DNA from: Pseudomonadota bacterium
GTDB taxonomy: Bacteria > Desulfobacterota > Desulfobacteria > Desulfobacterales > Desulfolunaceae
Length of the DNA: 43,023 nucleotides
Direction: 5' to 3'
Assembly: GCA_018818835.1 (NCBI GenBank)
Contig: JAHIRD010000151.1
Coordinates: 1 to 43,023, forward strand
Below, piece after piece: positions 15,780 to 24,442 of the stretch (positions are counted from its first letter, which is position 1; each line of letters opens with the position of its first letter). Made by a program: the position numbers and the translations under genes. The notes under the pieces are model-generated. The model made no database searches, was not told the origin of the DNA, and was given only the letters and a program-made list of their open reading frames with translations.

Positions 15780-17063
15780 TTAATAACTGACTGTAAACCC
15801 GGTAATCATGCGCACAGCAGGGGGAGGCTTCTCCCCCTGCTCATTTTTAAACACATCCCCATGTCGGAAATACCCTGCCTCAAGGTTGTAATCCAACCAG
15901 GGTTTCACCGTCCACGACAAAGACACATCCCCTTCCCATCCGTAAAATGACCGGTTTTCACCGGGCTGTTTATAGGGATAAAGGAAAGACACCTGGCTTT
16001 TGATAAAAAGATCCTTTGTGGGCGAACAGCTTAGACTCAAACCCGGTGAAACAAGCCCGAACAGATTCATGGACTGTGAAATAATCCCTTCGCCTTCGTC
16101 TGCAGGTCCGAACTGCTCATTGGAAAACACCAGGGTCCGCAAAGATAAGGGCAAGGGCGTTATGTAACCGTGAATGTCGTTGCTGTCATTTTCCGGTGCC
16201 CCCCCACTCATGACCCGCATAAAAAAAGATCCGGACCAGGTATCGTTCATATTCAGTGATATATCCAGATCCGCAATATAGGCTGAAACATCGACACCCT
16301 TCCTGAGTCTTCCACGCTCAGATGAAAAATTAATCTGGCCTTTCTGGGCAATGGCTGTCAAACGAACATAGGTTCCAAGAACAAAGGCATCAACGCCTCC
16401 TCCAACATACATGAGTTCCCCTGAATTTATCGGAAGATCAACCAAATAGGTAGTCCATAAAATGGTTTGCTGGTCATAGGCATAAAATTTGTTGGAAAAG
16501 GCTTGATCACCTGCCTTGTAATAGGCAGCAAATACATCAATGGTTTCAAAAAACCCAGGGGTGTATTCCAGGTCAAAGGACCAAAGGGAGGATGAATAAT
16601 CAAGCGAGGCTGCACTAAGGTTGACCTGAAATGAATCATTTGCGTCAAGCTCAAGGGATATCCCTACTTCATTTTCATCATGGATAAGACCCCGACCAAC
16701 GGAAAAGGGCTGAAGTCCGGCACAGACAAGTGCGGGTTTGTTTTTCAGGCAGACAAAGGCAGAGGTCAGTTCACCCTGTTGTTCATCATCGTGGTCATCA
16801 AAATAGTGGAGCCAATAAAGATCAGATTTTAAAAAAGCATAGATGGTTTCCTGATGGGATATTTCAAGAAAAGGTGAAATCAGAATCTCGTTACCCAGAG
16901 AATCATGGTTAAATCCCGTCTCAGGTTCTGTTTCGTACAAATTGTTTTCAAGGAGAATAAAATCGCTGAGTTCAAGCCCATATCTGATTTCTACGGCCAT
17001 CAATGGCAGACAGAAACAAAACATGAAGCATAAAACCCAGCATATACAGTTAAGATTTTTCAT
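15780..17063 (-). CDS. Predicted outer-membrane beta-barrel protein
   Basis: This 427-residue protein has a cysteine-rich signal peptide (MKNLNCICWVLCFMFCFCLP, likely cut after LMA). The mature chain is made of alternating amphipathic strands and ends in MITGFTVSY, with a terminal aromatic residue as in outer-membrane barrels. I prefer ATG 17063, which leaves a normal signal; upstream in-frame starts (ATG at 17087-17089, TTG at 17099) would give a long charged extension. It resembles alginate-export/porin-type barrels in layout, but no family is certain. Pairing with the convergent lipoprotein is suggestive only. Confidence 0.65.
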   Translation of the reverse strand: MKNLNCICWVLCFMFCFCLPLMAVEIRYGLELSDFILLENNLYETEPETGFNHDSLGNEILISPFLEISHQETIYAFLKSDLYWLHYFDDHDDEQQGELTSAFVCLKNKPALVCAGLQPFSVGRGLIHDENEVGISLELDANDSFQVNLSAASLDYSSSLWSFDLEYTPGFFETIDVFAAYYKAGDQAFSNKFYAYDQQTILWTTYLVDLPINSGELMYVGGGVDAFVLGTYVRLTAIAQKGQINFSSERGRLRKGVDVSAYIADLDISLNMNDTWSGSFFMRVMSGGAPENDSNDIHGYITPLPLSLRTLVFSNEQFGPADEGEGIISQSMNLFGLVSPGLSLSCSPTKDLFIKSQVSFLYPYKQPGENRSFYGWEGDVSLSWTVKPWLDYNLEAGYFRHGDVFKNEQGEKPPPAVRMITGFTVSY

Positions 17064-17110
17064 TTTACATAGAGTTTCGACCTGAGCCATCTGTCTCAAT
17101 GATCAAACTG

Positions 17111-17263
17111 GATGAACTCGTAAAAAGTTGACAGATGGATGGCTATGGAAAAAGGTCCATAGGCAAGGCATAGTGTTTGGCCGTGGTTACGGCATACTTG
17201 GTCGTATGTCGAACGTCCGGCCAAACACTATAACGCCGCATATGGGACTTTTTACGACGCCAT
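17111..17263 (+). repeat. MITE-like dispersed repeat, full-length copy
   Basis: This element of about 153 bp has imperfect terminal inverted repeats. GATGAACTCGTAAAAAGT at 17111-17128 matches the reverse complement of the other end (ACTTTTTACGACGCCATC, ending about 17263) at 14 of 18 positions. Inside is a perfect 13-bp inverted repeat, TAGTGTTTGGCCG at 17171-17183 and CGGCCAAACACTA at 17218-17230. No open frame is present. Partial copies lie at 4675, 19165, 21569, 32703 and 41405. The right end touches the stop codon of the YchF-like gene. Confidence 0.8.
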
Positions 17264-18333
17264 CAAACTTTGAAGCGAATATTCAGGATATCACCATCAT
17301 CAACCACGTAATCCTTGCCATTCACATTGACTTTCCCTGCTTTTTTCAGACCGGCTTCGTCCTTAAATACCATCAGATCATCGTAGGTAAACACTTCTGC
17401 CCGGATAAAGCCTCGTTGAAGATCCGAATGGATAACACCGGCCGCTTCGGGAGCGGTGGAATCCTTCCGTAAAAGCCACTGCCTGACTTCGTCTTTCCCC
17501 ACAGTAAAAAAAGATATCAGGCCAAGGGCCTTGAGACAAAGCCCGGTCAAAATTTCTAAGGCCGGTTCTTTTATGCCCATGTCTGCCCTGAACTCTTCTT
17601 TCTCTTCTTCTGTATCAAGCAGTGCAATTTCCGATTCTACCTGGGCGGAAACCTGCATGGCCTCCATTTTTTCTGATATGCAGCGATCCGTGAGAGAGTC
17701 AAGAAATTCAGTTGAATCAATTTGGTCTTCTTCGATATTCAGAACGATAATCATCTGTTTGCGTGTGATGAACGGATAGCTTCTGATCAAGATTTTTTCA
17801 TCGGGGACCAGTTCTAAAAGGCGCAGAGGTTTTTCATTTTCCAGATGACCCTTCATTTTCGTGAGCAGTTCGAATTCTTTCTGCTGGGTCTCATCTTTGA
17901 GTTTTTTAAGGCTAACTTCCAATTTTTCAAGTCGCTTCTCAATGAATATCAAGTCATGCATAATGAGCTCGGTATTGACCATATCAATATCTCGCATGGG
18001 GTTCACCGACCCATCCACATGGTATATGGCCTCATCTTCAAAAGCTCTTACCAGATGACAGATGGCATCGGTATCTGCAATATCCCTGAAGATATCACCG
18101 TTTGAGATGGTTTCCTTTTCGATTTTTGGCAGAAGCACAAGATCCAGCCTGGCATGGACTTGTTTTTTAGGCTGATATAAATCAACCAGGGTGTCGAAAC
18201 GTGTATCGATAATATCCGCCGTTCCCGGCAGGGGTTTGTTTATCCCGCCCAATGGAGCTTTATTTCCCGTAAGGGTTTGAAAAAGAGTCATTTTGCCGCT
18301 TTGCGGAAGACCGATAATTCCGACTTTCATCAT
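17263..18333 (-). CDS. YchF/OLA1-like P-loop protein with altered G motifs
   Basis: This 356-residue protein has the YchF layout: N-terminal P-loop domain, helical insertion (about 120-165, lysine- and glutamate-rich), and a C-terminal TGS/DUF933 domain (LKALGLISFFTVGKDEVRQW, then SDLQRGFIRAEV, ending DGDILNIRFKV). YchF proteins are ribosome-associated ATPases. The Walker A reads GLPQSGKMT in place of the usual GLPNVGKST, so the Ser/Thr that holds Mg is Met. The G3 region is LDLVLLPKIE where YchF has a D-x-AGL segment. It is therefore a divergent paralog and may not hydrolyse nucleotide. ATG at 18330 has better spacing (6) from GAGG than ATG at 18333. Confidence 0.75.
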   Translation of the reverse strand: MMKVGIIGLPQSGKMTLFQTLTGNKAPLGGINKPLPGTADIIDTRFDTLVDLYQPKKQVHARLDLVLLPKIEKETISNGDIFRDIADTDAICHLVRAFEDEAIYHVDGSVNPMRDIDMVNTELIMHDLIFIEKRLEKLEVSLKKLKDETQQKEFELLTKMKGHLENEKPLRLLELVPDEKILIRSYPFITRKQMIIVLNIEEDQIDSTEFLDSLTDRCISEKMEAMQVSAQVESEIALLDTEEEKEEFRADMGIKEPALEILTGLCLKALGLISFFTVGKDEVRQWLLRKDSTAPEAAGVIHSDLQRGFIRAEVFTYDDLMVFKDEAGLKKAGKVNVNGKDYVVDDGDILNIRFKV

Positions 18334-18405
18334 ACACCTCGCCTATTCAACCTTCATAATTATTCAATTAAAAGATTGGGATGATATCACCCTTTAAAAG
18401 CAGGG

Positions 18406-19089
18406 TCAAACGAACATTTCCCGGATAAGATGATCCATGTCCAATGCAAGGGGTGCATTTAGGCAGATCGCATGCCCTGTCATTGGGTGGGTGAAAAACA
18501 AACTGGTTGCAGCCAGAAGAAGTCGTTCTATCCCAAAGTGTTCCCGGATAAATCGATTATGGCGCCCATCACCATAAACCCTATCTCCGATAAGGGGGTG
18601 AAAAAGATGATCAAAATGTCGACGAATCTGATGATTCCTCCCGGTGTGTGGGCGAACTTCCACAAGGGAATATCGGGCACTGTCATAAGGACCCACAGGA
18701 TACGGCAGCTCCGTGGTCATCAGCCTGGTGTAGGCCGTCACGGCATGTTTAGAAGGGCTGTCCTTGTCGGATGCAATGGGATGATCAATAACTCCTTCCG
18801 CTAACGTATAACCCCGGACCACAGCCAGATACGTTTTTTCAACCCGTCGTTCGCTGAATTCATGGCTCAGGGCCCCGGCAGCATCCCTGGAACAGGCAAA
18901 AACAAGAATGCCAGATGTTGGCCTGTCCAGACGATGGACCGGCCACACATAACATCCGGCCATATCTCTGACATAGTGAAGGGCATAATCAGCTCGCCTG
19001 TCTAATTCACTTTTATGAACAAAAAGCCCGGCGGGTTTGTTCACAACGATAAAATGCTCGTCCCTGTAAAGGATATCAAGCCCGGGCAT
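18406..19089 (-). CDS. truC: tRNA pseudouridine(65) synthase TruC-like, RluA family
   Basis: This 227-residue protein isomerises uridine in RNA. The catalytic motif HRLDRPTSGILVFA carries the essential Asp. NKPAGLFVHKS near the start, RPHTGRNHQIRRH, and GDGRHNRFIREHFGIERLLL match TruC more than RluA or RluC, and the length fits TruC. I start it at ATG 19089 (MPGLDILYRDEHF) because TruC proteins begin just before the ILYRDE strand. ATG 19119 and TTG 19155 are possible longer starts, neither with a good ribosome site. It lies just after the FadD-like gene on the same strand. Confidence 0.8.
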   Translation of the reverse strand: MPGLDILYRDEHFIVVNKPAGLFVHKSELDRRADYALHYVRDMAGCYVWPVHRLDRPTSGILVFACSRDAAGALSHEFSERRVEKTYLAVVRGYTLAEGVIDHPIASDKDSPSKHAVTAYTRLMTTELPYPVGPYDSARYSLVEVRPHTGRNHQIRRHFDHLFHPLIGDRVYGDGRHNRFIREHFGIERLLLAATSLFFTHPMTGHAICLNAPLALDMDHLIREMFV

Positions 19090-19157
19090 GGTCGTTTTTT
19101 TCTTAACACTGTTTAACATACCCGCGTTTTTAGCATGGTCCGAGAAGAAAAACAAAA

Positions 19158-20864
19158 TTATTGTGATGAACTCGTAAAACGTCTGAGCTCTTCGTCCTTA
19201 AGTTTTTGTCTGAGAATTCTGCCAATATGTGTTTTGGGAAGTGCCTCACGGATTTCCACCTGGGAAGGCCATTTGTATGGATCAATCTTATCTTTACAAA
19301 AATCAATAAATTCTTCGGGTGTTGCTGTTTCACCTTTTTTGAGCACCACAAACAGCTTGACCATCTCTCCCTTTTTTTCATTGGGAATTCCTATGGCGCA
19401 TGCTTCGGAAACTTTGGGATGTTGAGTGATCACCTCATCAATCTCCCTGGGATAAACATTTTTGCCGTCTGATATAATCATATCCCTGACCCGATCCACC
19501 ACATAAAAAAAACCGTCATCATCACGATAAGCCACATCACCGGTACGCAACCAACCATTGGCAAGTACCCGTTTGCTTTCCTCATCCTTACCCAGATATC
19601 CCCGCATGATCTGGGGACCCCGAATCAAGAGTTCGCCAGGTGCTCCCACAGGGACATCCTGTTCCGGGGCCCTGGTATCGATAAGCATACATTCGGTATC
19701 GGGAAGGGGTATACCGATGCTACTCAGTTTGCGAATTTTTTTTGAAACCGGGTTAATATGGGTGATGGCCGTGGCTTCGGTCAAGCCATAACCTTCAACG
19801 ACCACAGCACCGCTTTTCTCTTCAAATGCCTTGATAACACTTCCTGAAAGTGGGGCACTACCTGAAAAGCAGGCCTTAAGGGATGAAATATCCGTTTTTT
19901 GAAAATCAGGATGGTTCATCATGCCCATGATCATGGTGGGTAAAAAAACAGCGATACCTGGCTTGGCCTGTTTAATGACTTTTAAAAGTATCTCCGGTTC
20001 GGGCTTTGCAACGAGAATCGTTTCCCATCCATTGACCATAGCCCAGTTTGCGGCGATGGTCATACCGTACATGTGGTAAAACGGTAATGCTCCCAGGAAT
20101 TTTTCCTGACCCTTTATAAAATCCGGAAACCATGTGTTCATCTGTTGTACCTGGCTGGACAGGTTACCGTGTGTCAGGACTACCCCATTTGAAACACCTG
20201 AAGCCCCTCCTGTATACTGGACCATGGCAACATCGCTCAGGGAAATGGATTCTTCTCCGACGATGAGAGGCCGTTCAGCCATGATGGATTTCCATGTATA
20301 AAGATCTCGGGCCGGGCTCACACAGGGCCCTAATCCCTTTTTTTTGCTGATCATGGGATAAAGTCTGTTTTGGGGAAAAGGCAGGTAGTCACCCATGGAC
20401 GTGTAAATAACCCTCTGGATCTTTGTTTTTCTTCGAAGGGCGATCAGTCGGTCAGCCAGGATATCCAGGGTCACCAGCACCTTAACCCCTGAATCATTTA
20501 GCTGGTACTCAATTTCAGAATCCGAACAGGTAGGTTTGATCATGACCACGACCCCACCGATTTTCAATGTTGCATAATAGCTGACCACACTCGGGATAAC
20601 ATTGGAAAGGATGATTCCAACGCAGTCTCCTTTTTTCACACCAAATTTTTTCAGACAGCAAGAAAGGGTATTGACCATATTCAATAGCTGAACATAGCTA
20701 ATTTTGTATCCTTTGAAGTTCAGAGCGGTGAGATCAGGATATGCTTTGACGCTCTGCATGAGAAAGCCGGGAATGGTCAGGCCTTCATACCTCATTTTTT
20801 CAGGGACATTGATTCCATAATAATTCAACCAAGGTTTGTTATTATGTTGCTTTTGCGTATTCAT
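19158..20864 (-). CDS. FadD-like acyl-CoA ligase paralog with substituted active-site residues
   Basis: This 568-residue member of the ANL adenylating family starts at ATG 20864, six bases from AAGGGAG; an ATG at 20870 abuts that site. The fold motifs are present: YGLTEATAITHINP, GWLRTGDVAYRDDDGFFYVVDR and NVYPREIDEVI. Two key positions differ from active enzymes. The phosphate loop reads YTGGASGVSNGVVLTH, with Asn where the Lys normally is. The final motif reads LPKTHIGRILR, with Arg where the catalytic Lys of G-K normally is. It may therefore have lost or changed activity. The last residues (FTSSSQ) are encoded by a MITE-like repeat end. The paralog at 30488 keeps both lysines. Confidence 0.8.
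   Translation of the reverse strand: MNTQKQHNNKPWLNYYGINVPEKMRYEGLTIPGFLMQSVKAYPDLTALNFKGYKISYVQLLNMVNTLSCCLKKFGVKKGDCVGIILSNVIPSVVSYYATLKIGGVVVMIKPTCSDSEIEYQLNDSGVKVLVTLDILADRLIALRRKTKIQRVIYTSMGDYLPFPQNRLYPMISKKKGLGPCVSPARDLYTWKSIMAERPLIVGEESISLSDVAMVQYTGGASGVSNGVVLTHGNLSSQVQQMNTWFPDFIKGQEKFLGALPFYHMYGMTIAANWAMVNGWETILVAKPEPEILLKVIKQAKPGIAVFLPTMIMGMMNHPDFQKTDISSLKACFSGSAPLSGSVIKAFEEKSGAVVVEGYGLTEATAITHINPVSKKIRKLSSIGIPLPDTECMLIDTRAPEQDVPVGAPGELLIRGPQIMRGYLGKDEESKRVLANGWLRTGDVAYRDDDGFFYVVDRVRDMIISDGKNVYPREIDEVITQHPKVSEACAIGIPNEKKGEMVKLFVVLKKGETATPEEFIDFCKDKIDPYKWPSQVEIREALPKTHIGRILRQKLKDEELRRFTSSSQ
19165..19182 (+). repeat. MITE-like repeat end inside the 3' end of a ligase gene
   Basis: GATGAACTCGTAAAACGT matches the left end of the element at 17111 in 17 of 18 bases. 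It codes on the minus strand for the last residues of the FadD-like paralog. Confidence 0.6.
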
Positions 20865-21376
20865 CTTCATCTCCCTTTGTTTTCGTCGTATTTAATTCAG
20901 AAAACGATTATGATCTAAGGCCAGTTGATTATCGTGAGTCTGTATCGATTTTGTGTCTAGCCATACGAGTATCTTTCACGGTCCAAGTTACGTTCTCAGG
21001 TTACCGAAATCCTCATTTACAGGGCAGGTCAGACGATTTTCAAAGGACGTCAACGCTCATTATTTCTTGTATAAGACAGGCCTTGGACTATGTAAAAGAA
21101 CACAATGCCTTAAATTATTCTTAATTCATTAAAGATAAGGACATGTTATTAATAAATTATGGCAGGGATGTCAAGTCTGGGTTATTGATTCATCAGGCGG
21201 TTTGAATTTAAACACGGTTCGGTCAAAAAGAAGGGAGGACGAATATAAGCAATCATGTGAAGAATAAAGGCAAGTCTCTTGCCCTGTTTTATCCAAAGCA
21301 TTAAAGAAACATTCTTTTGATACTTTTAAACCATTTTGCCTATCATCTTAATAAAGTGCGGCACAAAACCCGGGAT
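20865..21376. other. Intergenic region without a supported gene
   Basis: These bases are AT-rich and carry no gene I can support. A segment at about 20977-21004 (TTCACGGTCCA, then CGTTCTCAGGTT) recurs in similar form at about 30104-30137, upstream of the hybrid kinase. Confidence 0.4.
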
Positions 21377-21553
21377 TCACGTTTCGCCTTCTTCCGCTTT
21401 GATTTCTTCAATGATGGTATTGAGGGTTTTGTATGTATGATAGATGACATCATCAGGTGTGGACGTTGCCGTGGGACTTCCACCGGCATATATCTTTGCT
21501 ATTTCAATGGCAGTCTGAAGGTTCTCGTATTTTTCCTGGGTTGTTAAGGCCAT
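21377..21553 (-). CDS. Small 58-residue protein, function unknown
   Basis: A perfect AAGGAGG ribosome site seven bases before ATG 21553 supports a 58-codon gene. It starts MALTTQEKYENLQTAIEIAK and ends EEIKAEEGET. It looks soluble and mostly helical, with a Gly-Ser-Pro-Thr-rich turn in the middle (YAGGSPTATSTPDD). No cysteine, signal peptide or membrane segment is present. I do not recognise the family. A plus-strand open frame over the same bases has no ribosome site and is a shadow. Confidence 0.65.
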   Translation of the reverse strand: MALTTQEKYENLQTAIEIAKIYAGGSPTATSTPDDVIYHTYKTLNTIIEEIKAEEGET

Positions 21554-21568
21554 ATAAACCTCCTTGGG

Positions 21569-21588
21569 TCGACGTTTTACGAGTTCAT
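21569..21588 (-). repeat. MITE-like repeat end
   Basis: TCGACGTTTTACGAGTTCAT is the reverse complement of one end of the 17111 element, with one or two changes. It lies just upstream of the small 58-residue gene. Confidence 0.6.
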
Positions 21589-21639
21589 TAAAAATGTATG
21601 ATTCTCAAAAATATCATATTTTCACAGCTCAAGTAAACA

Positions 21640-21672
21640 AAAAAACCCCTACAATTGCAGGGGTTTTTTTTT
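21640..21672 (-). terminator. Rho-independent terminator of tRNA-Leu, probably bidirectional
   Basis: CCCCT at 21646-21650 pairs with AGGGG at 21659-21663, extended by A-T pairs from the flanking A- and T-runs. On the minus strand it lies directly after the tRNA and ends in at least seven T. A run of nine T on the plus strand means it could also stop the opposite direction. Confidence 0.85.
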
Positions 21673-21674
21673 GA

Positions 21675-21759
21675 TGGTACCGAAGAAAGGACTTGAACCT
21701 TCACACCTCACGGCACTAGATCCTAAGTCTAGCGTGTCTACCAATTCCACCACTTCGGC
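21675..21759 (-). tRNA. tRNA-Leu (anticodon UAG)
   Basis: This 85-base gene includes an encoded CCA. The acceptor stem GCCGAAG/CTTCGGT has one G-U pair. The anticodon stem CTAGA/TCTAG encloses CTTAGGA, giving UAG. The long variable arm and GGTTCAAGTCC T-loop are typical of class II tRNA-Leu. The UAG anticodon reads CUN codons. Confidence 0.95.
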
Positions 21760-21827
21760 ACAGTATGTATCAAAAGAACCATGGATTCATAAATGGCCCT
21801 GTGATTCCCGTCGTTAAAGACCTGAGT

Positions 21828-21856
21828 CTTATACGTTGTTTGTTTTTTCTTGTCAA
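21828..21856 (-). promoter_or_regulatory. Sigma-70 promoter of tRNA-Leu
   Basis: On the minus strand a perfect TTGACA (21856-21851) and TATAAG (21833-21828) are separated by exactly 17 bp, about 69 bases before the mature tRNA 5' end. Confidence 0.75.
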
Positions 21857-21931
21857 GATGGTTTTTTTAAAAAATTGGCTCTTGACCCCCAAGGAGAAAA
21901 GACCTAAAATACATCTATGGAGTGATCGTTG

Positions 21932-22003
21932 ATGGCAGTCACGCGATCCCCTTCAAGCCGTTCAGCGAGGGTCTACTGCCATAGTTCTCCTCCGAACGGC
22001 TTG
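21932..22003. other. Interlaced inverted repeats, candidate RNA pseudoknot
   Basis: ATGGCAGT at 21932-21939 pairs with ACTGCCAT at 21975-21982, and CAAGCCGTTC at 21954-21963 pairs with GAACGGCTTG at 21994-22003. The second stem can be extended by GAGG/CCTC (21967-21970 with 21989-21992). The pairs interlace, as in an H-type pseudoknot. It lies in the 382-base spacer between tRNA-Leu and PBP1B, which shows no other gene. Confidence 0.5.
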
Positions 22004-22141
22004 ACCTTTTGATTTTCCGCATTTCGTTGCCTTGTCGTCCTCCTTTTTTCCTGCTTTCTTTCCAGTGCTAAATGTAATATGGTGATAGCCGTTATTTAAT
22101 GAACCGGCTCATAAGGATGATAGTGAATCATTTATAAAACA

Positions 22142-24442
22142 ATGTTTTCCCAAATAAAAAAATGGATATTCGGAATCGGTCTTGCCTTGGTTCTGTTCCT
22201 TTTATTTTCTCTTACCTATTGCTGGTACTTATCCGGGAATATTGAAAAACGTTTTTCCGGACGGAAATGGAAAATCCCCTCAACGGTCTATTCTGATACC
22301 ACCCTGCTCTTTCCTGGTAAACATGTGGATCTGACCTTTATAGAAGAAAAATTAAAGAAACTGGGTTACAGAAAAAAAATGGCCCAGCCGGAAAAAAAGG
22401 GAGAATACCAACTCATCGATACGGGCATAGAAATATATTTTAAAGATCTGAACCTGCCTGATAACATCCGTGAAGGTTTTTTAGCTGCCCTTGATATTGA
22501 CCATGATCAGATCAATAATATCCGGCTTATCGATACGGATGGTTCATTGTCCCTGGCTGAACTGGGACCGGAAATTATCATGCAGTTCTTTGGCAAAGAA
22601 CGTGAATTAAGACGAGTCGTTTCCATTAATAACATTCCCAAGCATCTATCCGATGCGGTTACTTCAGCGGAAGACAGCCGTTTTTACACTCATTTCGGGG
22701 TTGATCCCATCGGAATTATTCGTGCCCTGTTTACAAATATCCGTTACGGATACATACGCCAGGGCGGTTCCACATTAACACAACAACTATCAAAAAATTA
22801 TTTTCTCACTTCAGAGCGGACCCTTCGTCGTAAACTCAACGAGCTTTTTATTTCTGTGGCCATTGAGCTTAAATACAGCAAAGATGAAATCATTGAAATC
22901 TATTTAAATGAAATCTATTTTGGACAAAAAGGTTCGGTATCCATCAATGGCGTGGGGGAAGCGGCTGATTTTTATTTTGGTAAAAAAGTAGAGAATCTTA
23001 CCTTATCCGAATCAGCCGTGATCGCCGGAATCATCAAAGGCCCCAATATTTTTTCCCCCTATTCAAATTTAAAAAAATGCACGGATCGTCGGAACCAGGT
23101 CCTCCATGCAATGAAGAATAAGCAGCTGATTTCAGACCAGGAAATGGAAATGGCCATAACAGAACCCATAAAAACCGTGGGTTTTGAAAAATACAACCGT
23201 CAGGCCCCTTTTTTTTTGGATTACGTATCCCAGCAACTCAACGAACTGTACCCGGAAACCAGTCTTTCCAGCCTGGGCTTTTCAATCTTCACCTCCCTGG
23301 ACACCGAGGTCCAGAATGCTGCTGAAAAAGCCCTTGAAAACGGACTTAACCGACTAGAGCAGGCCATTCCCGCCATTAAACGGGAAGAACCTATTCAGCG
23401 TCTCCAGGGAGCTGTGGTGGTTTTGCAGCCACGAACAGGAAATATTCTGGCCATGGTGGGTGGCAGGGATTACAATCTCAGTCAGTTCAATAGAATTACC
23501 CAGTCCCGCCGTCAGCCCGGTAGTTGTATCAAACCCATCATCGTGGCTTCATTTCTGGATGTATTCAAGCCATCGGATCTATTAAACAATGAAGAGATCA
23601 GTTATCTGGTCAACGATAAGCTCTGGGCCCCAAAAAATTTCGGTGACATTCCTGAAAAACAAATTTCAGTCAGGGACATGCTAAGGCTATCGTGCAACAG
23701 GGCCGCCGTGGATATGGTTGTCAGAGGAGGGCTTGGCACGGTGATCGACCAAATAAACACCTACAATTTCTCCACACAATTTTTACCCTATCCATCCATT
23801 GCCCTGGGTGCTTTCGAGGTGAGTCCCCTGGAACTTGCGCGTGCCTATTGCGCCTTTGCCGCCGACGGAATTCAGCCATTCCCCCTTTCGGTAAAAGATG
23901 TAATCGATGAAAACGGAAACTCACTGGTTCGACGTCATATGGACATTCATGAAGTCATTTCACCGGCCAAGGCCTTTCTGATCTCATCCATGCTGGAGTC
24001 CGTTGTGACAGACGGAACAGCCAAATCACTGGTAAAACTGGGGATCGATTTCCCTTTGGCTGGAAAAACAGGCACGACCAACGAATATAAGGATGCCTGG
24101 TTTATCGGTTACACACCGGATTTTCTGGCTCTTGTCTGGGTGGGTTTTGACAATGGGGACCCAGTCTATTCAACAGGTTCCGGTGCTGCAATCCCCATTT
24201 TTGCCGAACTTGTCAAATCCATGCCCGGTTATATTTCACAAAATACATTTACACGTCCTCCGGGTGTGGTACAACGTAAGGTGTGCAAACAAAGCGGTGA
24301 GCTTGCTGTTTTTCTTAAATGTCCGGAAACATACGATGAATACTTCCTTGAAGAAAACAAACCCGAAATCAAATGCCATATCCATGCATCACCCAGTTCG
24401 ATCAAAAGGTTTTTCAATGGTTTCAAAAATTTATTCAAATAA
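22142..24442 (+). CDS. mrcB: Penicillin-binding protein 1B (bifunctional murein synthase)
   Basis: This 766-residue class A penicillin-binding protein polymerises glycan strands and cross-links peptides in the periplasm. One transmembrane helix lies at about 9-30, then a UB2H-like part (about 40-130), then the GT51 transglycosylase with EDSRFYTHFGVDPIGIIRA (about 178-196, catalytic Glu), QGGSTLTQQLSKNYFL and ELKYSKDEIIEIYLNEIYFG. The transpeptidase has S461-C-I-K, S517-C-N and K642-T-G. The UB2H region favours PBP1B over PBP1A; in enterics UB2H binds LpoB. The ribosome site is weak. The downstream TPR lipoprotein overlaps the end of this gene and could be a partner. Confidence 0.93.
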   Translation: MFSQIKKWIFGIGLALVLFLLFSLTYCWYLSGNIEKRFSGRKWKIPSTVYSDTTLLFPGKHVDLTFIEEKLKKLGYRKKMAQPEKKGEYQLIDTGIEIYFKDLNLPDNIREGFLAALDIDHDQINNIRLIDTDGSLSLAELGPEIIMQFFGKERELRRVVSINNIPKHLSDAVTSAEDSRFYTHFGVDPIGIIRALFTNIRYGYIRQGGSTLTQQLSKNYFLTSERTLRRKLNELFISVAIELKYSKDEIIEIYLNEIYFGQKGSVSINGVGEAADFYFGKKVENLTLSESAVIAGIIKGPNIFSPYSNLKKCTDRRNQVLHAMKNKQLISDQEMEMAITEPIKTVGFEKYNRQAPFFLDYVSQQLNELYPETSLSSLGFSIFTSLDTEVQNAAEKALENGLNRLEQAIPAIKREEPIQRLQGAVVVLQPRTGNILAMVGGRDYNLSQFNRITQSRRQPGSCIKPIIVASFLDVFKPSDLLNNEEISYLVNDKLWAPKNFGDIPEKQISVRDMLRLSCNRAAVDMVVRGGLGTVIDQINTYNFSTQFLPYPSIALGAFEVSPLELARAYCAFAADGIQPFPLSVKDVIDENGNSLVRRHMDIHEVISPAKAFLISSMLESVVTDGTAKSLVKLGIDFPLAGKTGTTNEYKDAWFIGYTPDFLALVWVGFDNGDPVYSTGSGAAIPIFAELVKSMPGYISQNTFTRPPGVVQRKVCKQSGELAVFLKCPETYDEYFLEENKPEIKCHIHASPSSIKRFFNGFKNLFK

